Shown: positions 1 through 12,260, numbered from the stretch's first letter. The stretch: DNA of 64,000 nucleotides from Sipunculus nudus (GCA_026874595.1 CM049322.1:59464886-59528885), one strand, 5' to 3'. Made by a program: numbers and translations. The notes: generated from the sequence alone by a model not told the origin.

Positions 1-1520
1 TTCAATGGAAGCTTTGTGTAAAAACTTAATCATTTCGTAAAACCGAGCTATATACATACAAACATACTTAACAAGATACACTGATTGTTAAAAGAAACAT
101 ACCCTGAACTGCCCTCCTGGTCAATATTCCACCTGACCTTACTCATATTCTCCGTCTACCATATGAGCTAATATAAGTACAGCTAAGCCCAATTTTTCCG
201 AAAGCGTTGGGGACAAACATTCAAAAACATTTTACTGAGGGAACACCGTGTTTCTTTTCGACCTACATAATTTACAATTGGGACATTAAAAATATTGAGT
301 TTATTGCAGAGCTTGATCGGTAAAATTAGTCTGATCTGTTTTATGGATTCGTGCGTGTCCCTTTTTTAACCAATTCACCGGAGGGAAATGTCAAATGACA
401 TCGCCGTTGCTAAAGCTCGATAAATTTTAACAGCAAACTGGCGACGCCGGTGCCGCAAACGCAAAACGAGTAAATTGCAATGCAAGGGCGAGTAAAACCT
501 AGCCCAAGCCGACGAACTATGCTTTCTTGAGTACAAACGAGATATGGTATATAGATATAGAGTTATAGGGATCCTAGCATTGCAGGGCTATCTTTAGTGT
601 TCACAACTTTGCCCTGGCCGCATTGGCCAGGTTATAAACTTATTAACTGATAAACTTATAAACTAACTAATAAGTGTCACCACTTTATGACTCGTAATTA
701 CAAATGTTTATTTAAGGTATTTACATGCTTAAAAATATATATATGAATACATTTTTGGTTCCTTAGCTTAATTTTACGAAAAACGAATTTCGGAAATTCG
801 ACATTCGGAAACAAGACGTCTATTGTAACAGTTTGTACAATGTATCCGTTCTCCTGTCGTCTTTTATAAGATGATAGTTTGAAAAAAGCTCTGACTAACG
901 CCTGAAAATGAAATAAATAGGCTGACTTTGAGATATGTTATAGCTTTGTCGAGATAACGTTGAGTGACAATATATTTCTGCAATTTGATTTATAACAATC
1001 AGGCGGTTGAGATATTATTTACCTGTCGAGATAACATTGGGTATAATATAGACTTTATTGTTTTCAAATAATAAAATTAAAATAAAAATAATAAAATTAA
1101 AACTTCCTTTCTCTCGCAAGGGATACACGGCTCTACCTGCTTACTTAATGCATAAATTTATATTTTCATCAACTGTTCATAAAGAAATGATTTTTATAAA
1201 AAAAACATGTCCTCATTGTAAATAACCATTTTCATCAAAAGTGAACCAACTATTTGATGTTGTTTTATTGAAGCGTTTACTTGGAATAGTAATCAATGAT
1301 ACAAAAATGGAATATGCGTGAATATTATAATAAGTTGATAAGTGCTCATTTTGTGTGTGCACATTTGTCAGGAAAACTCCATATTCCATTATTGCCTGTG
1401 TTAGTCCAAACACGATGGGTGCCGTGGCGGGGACTCTTGAAAAGCTCATAAAAACACATCTATTACCTGGGCCCTTTAAACCGTGATAGCGAATCATCTC
1501 AGCCTAATGCTTATTAGAAT
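1..1520. other. No gene recognised
   Basis: AT-rich sequence with short (TA)n and (AAAT)n-like stretches. Reading frames are short and show no recognisable domain. I see no repeat family that recurs elsewhere in the window. Confidence 0.5.
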
Positions 1521-1524
1521 CAAC

Positions 1525-2060
1525 ATGGAAAAAAATGTTTATTTGATATCCGGAAATTATAACATCAAGCATCCCTTTTTGCTACTATTAAAAAAATACG
1601 AAAAATATTTTACACGTATATATATATAGTTTATAAATTAATTTATTATGAGATTAAACTTATGATGCTGAAAATGTGTTCAATAGTTTATCTTCCCTGC
1701 TTTCTATATTCCTTTTCAAGCTTGTAATTATCATAAATATAGAATGGTTGCCACCCAAACAACAATCACAGAAAATGTTTCTGTTAGTAAATATTATATT
1801 GTATATTTTTGTAAAAAAAAAATTTCCATCACTATAAATTCATTATATCTCATACACTGGCATTGATCATTTGTTGTAATCAGTGAAATCCAAGCCAGAC
1901 CAATGTTGAACAATATACTTGTTGTTGGTTATTACTTAACAAACATGAACATCTGTTATCGATGCTTTTGTATTGGCGTCAAGTATCAAACCATATAAAA
2001 ACAATCAAGGAGACAAAAGGTGTTTTGCTTAATTTTGTGATTTGGGGATAAAGGACAAAG
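1525..2060 (+). repeat. Segmental duplication, copy A, left block
   Basis: This block matches 34115-34640 in the same order and orientation. Shared landmarks are the GATATCCG start, the text around 'gctttctatattcc', the 'atgccacccaaac' run, and the 'tcgatgcttttgtattgg' segment near the end. Small indels and many substitutions show that the duplication is old. In copy B this block continues directly into sequence equivalent to 5270 onward, so about 3.2 kb (2061-5269) is present only here. Confidence 0.8.
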
Positions 2061-2734
2061 TGTTATTTCTAAGTGAACATCAAGGACTGGTCATTATAGT
2101 TTAACATCAACCCGAAGAAAGCACGGTGATATGTTTTGGAGTGTAATCCAAACTGTAGAATTTCTCTGTATTTTCGATCCAATTTCTAGAGCCGGTTCAA
2201 AAACGGCAAGTCGCTACCTAAGTCGGACACTCCTGATTGCAAAAATCTCATCTCTCTATTTATTTAAGAATTTTCGGGGAAAACACGACATAATTCAGGC
2301 CCGTAGCTCTCAGAAAATAAAGACCAGTCTCTGAAAACTTAGGCTTGTCATAATCATGTTTATGGGTTCCCCCAGAAGTCGCTGTAAGCCCGGCCTGTCG
2401 TCTTTCATTCTGGGAAATGAGTCCAGCGAAAGGGGATTCCCCAGCAGACTCGTGATCACATCACACAGACGTAGAAGACAAGTGGATGCAATTCTCACGG
2501 ACTGATGTATCACAGGCGCAATTTTTAACAGAATAACAGTAAGTATATAAGTTAGCCAGGGAGTAAACATTTATAGTCATGCAGCGCCTCGTCCCCCCCC
2601 CCTTAGCCAAGACCCTTCCTTGCAGAGCACTCGAACCCAATCCACCACTTACTGAGATAGGCATGGCTTTATGATGTGAGACCATCCAATACTAAACAGT
2701 AGGGTGAGACCAGGTTTATACGTAACAACGTGTT

Positions 2735-4740
2735 ACGGTAAAGTTTGAGGGCAGTCAAAAGACGTCGTGGAAGTCTTAGCAAGAGAACCGACAACCAGAT
2801 TCTGGGCGTTCTCCGTTTTCGCTCCATTTACCTCCGTATATAAGAGTGTGTCTACCCGCAGGCTGGGCGGCATATGAGTACGTTTAGAAAACATAAGGCT
2901 TTACATTAATTGTTTTATTATGTACCACATCATGAATAATAATATAATAACCATGTAAAGGTAAAAATATTATATTATAATAATACTTCAGAAGAAATAT
3001 ATACACACATATAAATTAAACAATCGAAATATCAGAAAAAATATGAAAACAAAACAAAAGTGAAATGGGAATTTTCCTTAGAAGATGGATAAAATTTAAA
3101 CCAAGATATCAAGATATCAATTTTTTTAATATTCGGATACAGGATGGTGAATACTCTCGAGAAGTGAGATTTTTTAAGTGTGCATGCGATTTAAGCAAAA
3201 TATGTATTTTTGTATACAAATCATCGGGATCAAATTATTCTACGGGAGGGGCGAAGTTAAACCACAACTCATTCTGTAGATAACTTCATGGGCCAAAAGA
3301 CGGTGAAAATTGGAGAGATACATTTTGTTTTATGTGAGATATTTTTTTAAGTTTGCATATAATTTAAGATATATATATTAATATATTGAACAAATTATTA
3401 GGCTGTGCTTCGTCCGCTACGGGATGGTTGACAAAAAGTGACGCCTTATTCTGAGAGCTGAATCTCTCAAGTGAGATATCTTCAAAGTGTTCAATATAAT
3501 GATAAACATATTTCAAATGATATGCACACTTTGAAAAAAGATATCTCACTTGAAACGAAATATAACAGTCCAGGGTTTTCATCATCCTGTAGCCCAGGCA
3601 GTTATCTACAGACTGAGGTATGGTATAATTTCGCAAAAACCTGTAGGGGATGAGGCACAGCCTGAAAATTTGTTCAATGTGTTAATATATATATATATAT
3701 ATTTCAAATAATATGAACACTTTAAAAAAGATATCTCACTTGAAACGAAATGTATCTCTCAAAAACTTTCACCACGATTTAGCTAATGAGTAAATGTATA
3801 AAGAATGAGTTTTCACTTATTGTTTACCATCCCGAAGGGGATTGGGCAAAGCCTGATAATTTGTTCAATGCATTACTATATATATATATTTCAAATAATT
3901 TGCACACTTTGTTAAAAGATATCTCACTTGAAATGTACCTCTCCAGAGTTTTAATCATCCTGTAGCAATGGAAAATATCTACAGCCTGAGGTGTGGTTTA
4001 ATTTCACCCATCCCGTATGGGATTACGCAGAACCAGATATTTTGTTTTATAAAAATATTTATTTATTGAAAATAGCATACACACGGAGAAAAAAAGATAT
4101 CTCTCCAGAATTATCAGTATCATGTAGCTAAGGAAGTTATCAACAGATTGAGGTGTGGTTTACTTTTGCCCATCCAGAAGGAGATGAGGCACAACATGAC
4201 AGTATGTTCAATGTATATATAAATATATTTCAAATTTTATGAACACTTTAAAAAATATATCTCACTTGAAACGAAATGTTTCTCTCCAGAGTTTTCACCA
4301 GGATTTAGTTTATGAGTATAGCTACCGAATGTGGCGTCCCTTAATGTCGACCATTCCGCAGGCTAAACCCTCTTCCTCTGCATTAATATAATATAATATT
4401 CTTGCCATAACATGGCAATAACATTTTTTATTAATCATGATTGGTCATGTGTAACAGGATAAAGAGTTAACAAATGGTAAATGAATATTTACATTCACAG
4501 CCTTGGTTCAGCTTTACATCAGTGAAAAGTTTGATTGTTTATGCCTTTTCATAGCCGCTTTACTCTTATACTTAAGAAACATATTTAAAAGCCGCCCAGA
4601 AAGCGGGTCGGCACACTTGAATAAATGGAGGTAAATAGAGCGAACGCGGAGAGCGCGCGGAATCCTGTTCTCGGTGCTCTTGCAATAACATTCACGACGT
4701 CGTCAAAAATTATTTTTTTCGGTAAAGTTCTCCGCGAACG
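2735..4740. mobile_element. Inverted-repeat-bounded (foldback-like) element
   Basis: Two ends about 150-250 bp long are inverted copies of each other. The left end (about 2735-2975) reads on the minus strand like the right end (about 4385-4740). Shared landmarks are the 'gccgcccag' start, 'ggaggtaaat', 'gagcga', and the 'cacgacgtc' motif. Between them lie tandem units instead of a transposase gene. The whole lies in the block missing from the paralogous copy at 34.6 kb, as expected for an insertion. No transposase, clear target-site duplication or superfamily signature was seen, so this is a non-autonomous foldback or MITE-like element by inference. Confidence 0.55.
3364..4300 (+). repeat. 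Tandem repeat of ~170-190 bp units inside the foldback element
   Basis: Four to five diverged units share 'agatatctcacttgaaacg', 'cctgtagc', 'cagcctga' and 'tttgttcaatg', each with an internal (TA)n of variable length. The first unit is inverted: 'gaacaaattattaggctgtg' near 3388 is the reverse complement of the unit motif. This creates a hairpin-capable palindrome at about 3464-3549 (GTGAGATATCTT ... AAGATATCTCAC). Confidence 0.7.
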
Positions 4741-5638
4741 CCAGCTGTACCTCCAGTTTTTCCTGGAGATCTATTTCTGACCACCGCGCTGTATACCACT
4801 TTCAATGTGTTTCGCTGAGCTTCGATGTATAGATCATCATTAACATCGTGTATTCCATCCGTCGCCGATGCGCACTTGTTTTTTTTTTTTTTAGTATGAG
4901 TTTTAAATTTCAGCAAAACAAATATTTTTTTCTCAATATATAAAAATAATAAGGGGACGTACCATTGCTAGTTCATGACCAGTGTATGTAACATCTAGAG
5001 GTGAAAAAAAAATCATAGACCAGCCAGGTTTGACAATTATTAATTATAATTTATAAAAGCACATTATATAATGTACCTAAAGTCAGTTAAATAAATCAAA
5101 GACGTATTCAAATTTGACCGAAAGGGAAAGCACTTTTAAGTTGTAAATCCTTGATATATTTTTTATAGTGGCAGAAGTGAGCATTAAAGGACATTTAAGA
5201 GCCTTTTCATTGTTTTTTTATGGCAGTTATAAGGAATCAAGGGAAAAACCTGTATCACCAAAACCTTTTTGTAGCCAGCTAGCTAAGCCTATATGAAACC
5301 TATACTCACTGCTCATAATTTCCATTTTTTAAACAAACTACACTCTTTGTTCTTTAAGTAAAATGAAGCTTGTTCCTTCACTGAGTAGAGATGCAGAAGA
5401 ATAAATATATTTGGTTTTGTTTCCGTATTGTTTCCCCGTAACCGCACTACTTATGGATCCTCCGTATGCCAAGCAAAATGGTTTACAATCAGTCCGCGAA
5501 TGCCCGCGAATGTTCGTTACCTAAAGAAAAGTCTTAGTTACCATTTACCTATGTCCGAGTCATGGCCTGAATCAAGATAGGTCTTACCTTATATAGCGTT
5601 CAGTCCAACCATTTAAATATATTGCTTTCAGTGCAGGT

Positions 5639-6014
5639 ATGACGGATATCCAGGAGCCCAGGATAGCCAAGCCAACCGGAATTGACACTGAAGCGGAGAC
5701 GGGGAAAGATTTGTCAAAACCATGGGATGAAAGCGACATCGTATTTCTTGTGGAAGAAAAAGAAATTCATGTTTGCAGTCAGGTGTTGTGTATCCAGTCC
5801 CCAGTGTTCAAGGCCATGCTCCGTGGAGACTTCAAGGAAAGGAATTCAAAAGCCATACGGTTACCTGGGAAGACATACGACAGCATGCTAAAGCTTTTCC
5901 AGATATTTCATAATCCAGAGGTGGATGTTGACGGTAATGTTATACAATGGTAACAATTTTCAGGACCTTGCAGGGTCTAGAGATGGTAGTTAACAGTTAT
6001 ATAATTAAGATAAC

Positions 6015-6071
<57 letters not shown>

Positions 6072-7078
6072 GGCGCATACATACACGCTTATTTGAATGC
6101 ATGTGTGAAAACTGATACAAACTCCGGCTTCTTTGATCGCTCACAAGTCCACTTTAATCTTCTACCGCTTCAAAAACGTACCTAGATTCAGCAGTAGGGC
6201 CATTGAAAATGCTTATGTGTACATCCTCTACTTAAGATAAAAAAGTATGAGAAAGTTTTTTGAGAATATGCTTGATATAATCCTTACATATAAGACTCTA
6301 CTGATTAAGCAAAACCTTTATTCAGGCACTTTTTTAAAATACAATAATAAACTCAAAAAAATTATAGGTTATTGGCAAATTTAACACACACATATATATA
6401 TATATATATGTATTCAAAGCATTCGCTTTCAAATTTTACACGAGTCACAATTGGATCAAAGAAACTGCAGATAACAGTTTTATCTGCAGTAGTAACCGCA
6501 TAAAATATGTTTCATAAAAGATTATGTTTACTCAAGTTTGTAACTTTGCAGAAAGCTGTGTAGCAGACATGTTGCCGCTCGCGAGGGAATACCAGATGAA
6601 GGGAATGATGAAGATGTGTGAGAAGCTTTTACTCACCAAGTCTGCTTCTATCTGTAACCTCATATTAGCGAGAGAATATGGTCTGAAAGAACTGGAAAGA
6701 AAATGTATGGAGTACGCCAAGCGGTCCCCACTTGCAGATTTAAAAAAAAATTATAATTTTGATAACCTGATAACAGATGTTTGTGCAGAGTTTCTGCTTG
6801 ATAAAGCTGAACGTTATGAGCCGTTGGTGAACACTTTGAAACAATTATGTGATGAAATGAAACTCAAACTTGAATGCGGTCGATGTAAGAACACCTGTAT
6901 ACAATGCGGACAGGATCACAGAGACGACCACGGAGCTGCTGTCTTTAGGACAGAAATAAGATACGACAGAAGAACGTCTTACTCAGTTAAAGCTCCTGAT
7001 ATTTATCTCTGCAAAACCTGCACAGTTTCGCGTTTCCAGAAGATACATGACAAGCTGAAGGACATGACATTCGACTGA
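5639..7078 (+). CDS. BTB/POZ domain protein with C-terminal Cys/His knuckle (two exons)
   Basis: A two-exon gene, join(5639..5933, 6552..7078), giving 273 aa. Exon 1 ends at a GTAATG donor in phase 1, and exon 2 follows a TTTGCAG acceptor supplying two bases, so residue E99 is rebuilt across the junction. Residues about 28-135 are a BTB/POZ fold: SDIVFLVEEKEIHVCSQVLC, then SPVFKAMLRGDF, then the LLPLAxEYQMKG-like helix. A BACK-like helical segment follows (about 136-200). The C-terminus has C207-x2-C210-x3-C214-x2-C217 with nearby histidines and C252-x2-C255, a likely zinc knuckle. BTB proteins usually dimerise or act as Cullin-3 adaptors; the actual role here is unknown. There is no MATH, Kelch or C2H2 domain. 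An acceptor-like CTTTCAG just before the ATG implies an upstream 5' UTR exon. A decayed paralogue lies at 35.0-35.6 kb. Confidence 0.85.
6018..6069. repeat. (TC)n microsatellite in the BTB intron
   Basis: About 26 uninterrupted TC dinucleotides lie in the 618-bp intron of the BTB gene. A shorter (TA)n lies near 6390-6408 in the same intron. Confidence 0.95.
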
Positions 7079-7134
7079 CACTTTATTAACTATTCATCGC
7101 GCTTAATTATCATACAGTCTGGTATTCAGTTGAT

Positions 7135-7140
7135 AATAAA
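7135..7140 (+). promoter_or_regulatory. Polyadenylation signal of the BTB gene
   Basis: An AATAAA hexamer 57 bp after the stop codon. A second AATAAA at 7414-7419 is an alternative, and it is conserved in the duplicated copy at about 35.91 kb. Confidence 0.5.
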
Positions 7141-7539
7141 ACGCAGTTTTATCTCTGTAATCGAAATAAGAAAGAACAATTTATAAATGCTCATGTTTTA
7201 GATTCTTTTTTTTCTTAATATATACACGTATTTTCTTTCTACATAGATTTGTTATGTTTCTTTTATTGACACATTTATAAGAAAGATATTGAAGCAGAAA
7301 TAAGCTATAACGAAAAGTTTATGTAAACGTCAAGTATGAACTTAAATTCATAAAGCTAGATCTTTACTTTTGCTAAATATTATTAGTTGAACTAGTCATA
7401 CTGTAGCCATTACAATAAACGTAAGCCTGAAACGCATGTATTATTGTCTCATTCAATGACAAATGTTTCTCGTGTATATGTAAGACATTTGACACCAAAA
7501 ATGCCATTATACACAGCAGATTGCTCCGAGTCCAAGTGT

Positions 7540-8275
7540 AATCCTTTATGCTTTACAGCGCCGGTAACCAAGTGCAAACGGATAAGACCAAATATATTTT
7601 AACGTCGGATACATGGTATAACACGATAAACCTTAAATATATTATAGCGCCAGTAACACGTTAAAAACAGATAAGCCCCAATATTTTATAAAGCCGGTAA
7701 CACATTACAAACGGATAAGCCTTTAATATATATTAGCCCGGTTTCACATTACAAATGGATATGCCTTAATATATTATAACGCCGGTTTCACAGTACAAAC
7801 GGATAAACCCTTAATATGTTATAACGCCGGTTACACAGTACAAACGGATATGCCCTTTTTAAATTATATCGCTGGATACACAGTACAAACAGATAGACCC
7901 TTAATATTTTATAGCACCGGTTACACAGTACAAACGGATTAGCCCTTAATATATTATAACATCGGTTACACAGTATAAACGGATAAGCCCTTTATATATT
8001 ATAACACCGGTTACACAAAACAAACGGATAAGCCATTAATATATTATAACGCCGAATACTTAGTACAAACGAATAAGACATTAATATATTATAACGCCGG
8101 TTGCACAGTACAAAAGGATAGACCCTTAATATATTATAACACCGGTAACACGGTACAAACAGATAAGCCCTTAAAATAATGCCCGCTTCACAGTAGAAAC
8201 GGATAAGCGCTTAATATATTATAGCGCCGGTTACACAGTACAAACGGATAAATCCTTAATATGTTATAAGCCAAA
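7540..8275 (+). repeat. 45-bp minisatellite, array 1
   Basis: About 16 units of a 45-bp repeat with core 'cgccggttacacagtacaaa' followed by 'cggataagcccttaatat'. Units are 80-95% alike by eye. The same satellite follows the BTB pseudogene at 37.1-37.5 kb, and flanking sequence ('cagcagatt..tccgagtccaag') is shared too, so the array was part of the segmental duplication. Confidence 0.9.
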
Positions 8276-8409
8276 GTTATTATGCAAGCCTACGATATTT
8301 TACATATGAAATAGCGATAAAAAAGTAAGGTTCCTTTTCATTTTTGACTCACAAGGTGAAACGTAAAGGTCACAGGACCCTCTTTTCTAAAAGCAAAGGG
8401 AAGCACTAA

Positions 8410-9070
8410 CACATTGTAAAATGGACGCAGGCCTAGCCCCTTACAGTTTACCAACACAATACTACATCATGGAATAAGGCCAAGCCCTTACACTCTACCA
8501 AACACTATACTACAAAATGTACGCAGGCCTAGCCCTTACACTTTACCAAACACTATACTACAAAATGTACGCAGGCCTAGCCCTTACACTTTACCAAACA
8601 CTACACTACAAAATGTACGCAGGCCTAGCCCTTACACTTTACCAACATTATACTACTAAATGGACGCAGGCCTAGCCCTTACACTTTATACACATGATAC
8701 TACAATATGGAATAAGGCATAGCCCTTACACTTTACCAAACACTATACTACAACATTGACGCAGGCTTAGCCCATACACTTTAACAACACTGTACCATAC
8801 ATGGACGCAGGTCTAGCCCTTACACTTTACCAAACACTATACTACAAAATGAACGCAGGCCTAGCCTCTACACTTTAACAACACTGTACCATACATGGAC
8901 GCAGGTCAAGCCCTTACACTTTACCAAACAATAACCTACAAAAAGGACGCAGGCCTAGCCCTTACAATGAACAAACATTATAATACAAACGAACGCAGGC
9001 CTAGCCCTTTCATTTTACCAACACTGTACCACACAAGGACGCAGGCCCAGCCCTTACATTATTTATCATT
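8410..9070 (+). repeat. 48-bp minisatellite
   Basis: About 13-14 units of a 48-bp repeat with core 'gcaggcctagcccttacact' plus 'ttaccaaacactatactaca'. It is distinct from the preceding 45-bp array and has no counterpart in the copy at 37 kb. Reading frames through it are incidental. Confidence 0.9.
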
Positions 9071-10264
9071 AGAGAATCACCATATTTTACTAGAATGACG
9101 TTTGTTCACAAGTGGTTATTCCCCCTTTTCATCGTGACAAGCCCAATATATGTCTTTGTTTGATGTCCGCCAGGAATATTAACCGGTAACCGAGATCAAC
9201 ATAATATGATTTTGATTGAAGGAATATTCAGTATTCAGAGGTAATATTTTTGTCCTAGGAGGGGAAGAGACTATGTCGGTCAAAGGTACTAAGAGAAAAG
9301 TGCAAATTTCTGAACATGGAGTAAGTTTATCCCACTCGCATGCACAGTTGTGACTTATTTTAGCCGCTTATGTTCTGGTAATCTAAGCTCATCTGTGATG
9401 CAAGCATCCAGTTGGTGAAACGTGAATCATTACTCCCAGCTAAAATTAAACTTACCACCACCACATAAACGGATTTTATAAATTAAAATTGAATATCTCC
9501 TTTTGAGAACACGACTGGGAAAGTGTTGTTCGGGAAAATGTTGCTCGATGATAGTATTCGGTCATACTATGTATGTAATGACAACATAAATAAAAATAAA
9601 GTATAAAAACGGACAAGAGAACGTCAACCAAAGTAAAATAAAATAATAAAGCAGTAGAAGCCACATTAATAAGTGTCTTTGATAATTGCAACCTGTCTAA
9701 AAAATGTGGTGGACACTTTCCTTATTACTTTCTTTACAGGCCTGGTGCACTTGGCCTAAGCTTTTCAGGAAATGAATTATCTGGTTATAAAGGAAAAATA
9801 GGGTCATGAGGACAAAAACCTCACGACTTTACGAAATGGTTAACATAACACGGGTTAGTGCTATACTTGGAGAAAGTTTAATATTCCTATACACTTATAT
9901 TCAAAATAATCTTGATAAAGAGTTTACTAGCGTTTATAACATAAGTTTCAAAATAACTTTTTATGGTATTAGGGAAGCGTACATCAAGAAGGGAACACCG
10001 AACATCGTTTACAGGTTATAAAAAAGTGATCACCACAGAGTAACACTATATTATTCATTGATGTCTATATAATTTTATTGTTTTAATGTTTTCAGGATTG
10101 ACAAGGGATAATATATTCATAAACTAGAACTTTAGAAATGTCAAAATTTATTGTAAAATCAATTACAGCGAAAAGTTTGAATAAAATCTGTAAAATTTCT
10201 TCGGTATGTTTTATTCATATCATAATTGATTGCTTCGTCACCAAAAACGTACCTTTTTCGACTG
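9071..10264. other. No gene recognised
   Basis: AT-rich sequence with only short frames (for example 9806-10021, +), which show no domain or codon pattern I can support. Confidence 0.5.
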
Positions 10265-10560
10265 TTTGCAAATATATTACAGTTTGTTTGAAGTGAATAT
10301 GTCAAATATTAATCGAGCATTTACATACCCCTCCCCCCCCCCCTTATCAAGGCTACCTATACGCCAGTGCCGTGCATAATGACGCAGTTGTCTTTATATG
10401 GCCTAAAAGGATAGTGTATCCCAAAATAATAAATGTTAACATCTTAATTCATTATTAGGACATACTTGGGGATCTAAAAATACCATGTCATAAAATCCCA
10501 GAGGGAGTGCACGGTGACCCCTCTTAGCCCCTGGACTTTACCCTAAACGTGATCAGTTTG
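10265..10560 (+). repeat. ~300-bp dispersed repeat, copy 1 (forward)
   Basis: Member of a family with five copies in this window: here, 12025-12260 (-), 17330-17655 (+), 63445-63770 (-) and 63805-64000 (-). Shared order: 'gaagtgaatatgtcaaatat', a C-rich run, 'ttatcaaggctacc', 'gccgtgc', 'gatctaaaaatacc', and the end 'gtgcacggtgacccct'. It has no coding capacity, so it is a MITE- or SINE-like non-autonomous element. Confidence 0.85.
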
Positions 10561-10639
10561 AATGGTTTAATGCAACTGAGGATGCGATTCAGGGAAACAA
10601 AAACACAGTCGATATAAATTTAAAAATCTGTTTATTACA

Positions 10640-11760
10640 GACACGCAAAAAAAAATATAAATTAGTTTAAGGCAGACATTATTCAAATTTGTTCCATTTA
10701 CTCAAGAAGCGCAATGTGTCACTTAGTGTCATTAGAATGCTAGCAGATATCTACTAGATGTTATTAAGACAAAATGGAATAATGTTGAATCTGAACAGTT
10801 TGATGCTAATAATGGTGTACGCACAGGCGCTGTATTATTTTCCCTTCTGTTTGATAATTATATGGAAGAGCTTTTAAAACGTCTCACAAATAAGGGAATG
10901 TTATATTGGAAATTATTTTGCTGGTATTGTTAGCTATGCCAACGATCTTACGCTCTTATGCCCGAATCGGACGGGACTTAAACAGATGGTTAAAGAGTGT
11001 GAAACGTTTGCCGAAGAATGTGATACGTTATATACCGCAAAGAAAACAAAATGTGTTATTTTTAACAGGGTATATCCAGGTAGATCAGATAAAATCGTTT
11101 TAAATGTTGTTTCCCTGGGACGGCAGGATTCTGTACAGTTCTTGGGGAATACAGTAACTTGGAAATTGTCAGATAACAATGACGTCTTCGGTAAAAGAGT
11201 CATGTTTATTGTAAGCTGTAACACCTTAAAGGTGAATTTCGAATGTCTGTCCGGCTAGACTTAGAACAGACTTTTTCACTCTTATTTTTGTTCCTTTTAC
11301 GTCTGCCAAACCTGGTTGTTAAGTCAATTGATCGACTAAGTACATCATTTAATAAGGCTCTGCGTCACCTAATGCACTTACCATATAACTCACACAAGAA
11401 TATTGTACATTGATTGGCGGGCTCTATGGCTCTAATAAATATAATCAGCTCACGCTTTATTAATTCATATCTGAACATGCAGGGTGATGCAAATGACTTT
11501 GTAAATTTTTGACAAAGAGAGCTCATTATACCTCAATTGGTGTTCTTGGAGGCAACTTACGATACCTGGAAAGTCAGATGGACAATCATGGGATATAACG
11601 CGACATTAAAAATATAAAGATGCTTAAGTGACAGTTGATGATGGTAACAACATCCATTAATTTGTAAAACTGTCAAAATCGATAGAATGCAACGATGGTA
11701 TATGTATCTCACATTTGACCTCCGATGAGGTTAAAACGCTGATTGATTTATTATCAACCG
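10640..11760 (+). pseudogene. Degenerate LINE reverse-transcriptase fragment
   Basis: Translation in shifting frames shows RT palm pieces: a 'GVRTGAVLFSLLFDNYMEEL' segment (RT motif B region, normally GxxQGxxLSPLLF), then 'GIVSYANDLTLL' where the catalytic YADD has become YAND. This is followed by 'KTKCVIFN' and 'VQFLGNT', typical of motifs D/E, and thumb-like residues (ALRHLMHLPYNSHKN). Stops and frameshifts, for example after the motif B block and before 11400, show it is dead. It is probably the same family as the endonuclease fragment at 17.66-18.38 kb (inference). It lies between two inverted copies of the ~300-bp repeat. Confidence 0.75.
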
Positions 11761-11826
11761 ATTTTGTAATAGGTATGGACTGAACTTTCATTTTCCTTCC
11801 TTCTTTCTGTATATCTTTAATTCATT

Positions 11827-11828
<2 letters not shown>

Positions 11829-11860
<32 letters not shown>
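11829..11860. repeat. (TA)n microsatellite
   Basis: About 16 TA dinucleotides at the downstream end of the LINE fragment. Confidence 0.95.
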
Positions 11861-11861
<1 letters not shown>

Positions 11862-12024
11862 TTATTTGTACAAGTAAGTACAGCATATTATATACAATCA
11901 ATAGAAATAGGAAATGAAACCCTTTCTTAAGTCATTTTTTATTTATAACAATTATACAAAAATAATCATATTTCAGCCATAATATAAGAAGGGTAACCAT
12001 GCATCCCCTCTTTGATTTTATTAC

Positions 12025-12260
12025 ATAGGTATTTTTAGATCCCCAAGTATGTCCAATTAATGAATTAAGATGTTAACATTGATTATTTTGGGATATACTA
12101 CCCTTTAAAACAACCGCGTCTTTACTCACGGCACTGGCGGACAGATAGCCTCGATAAGGGGGTAGGGGTATGTAAATGCTTATTGCTCGCTTAATATTTG
12201 ACATATTCACTTCCAATTAACTGCATTGTGTCTGCAAATACTTTTAAAATTCATTGATGA
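12025..12260 (-). repeat. ~300-bp dispersed repeat, copy 2 (inverted)
   Basis: Reverse complement of the copy at 10265-10560. It contains 'ggtatttttagatccccaag', 'cacggcactggcgg' and 'gcttaatatttgacatattc'. With copy 1 it forms ~230-bp inverted repeats around the dead LINE fragment. Confidence 0.85.

Noticed and set aside
4710-4916. Minus-strand frame overlapping the right end of the foldback element as a transposase remnant
   Set aside because: No DDE or other recognisable motif, a poly-lysine start from a T-run, and partial overlap with the inverted terminal repeat.
7540-9070. Small protein frames inside the 45- and 48-bp minisatellites
   Set aside because: They arise from low stop density in the repeat units, have no start context or domain, and are not conserved in the second array at 37 kb.
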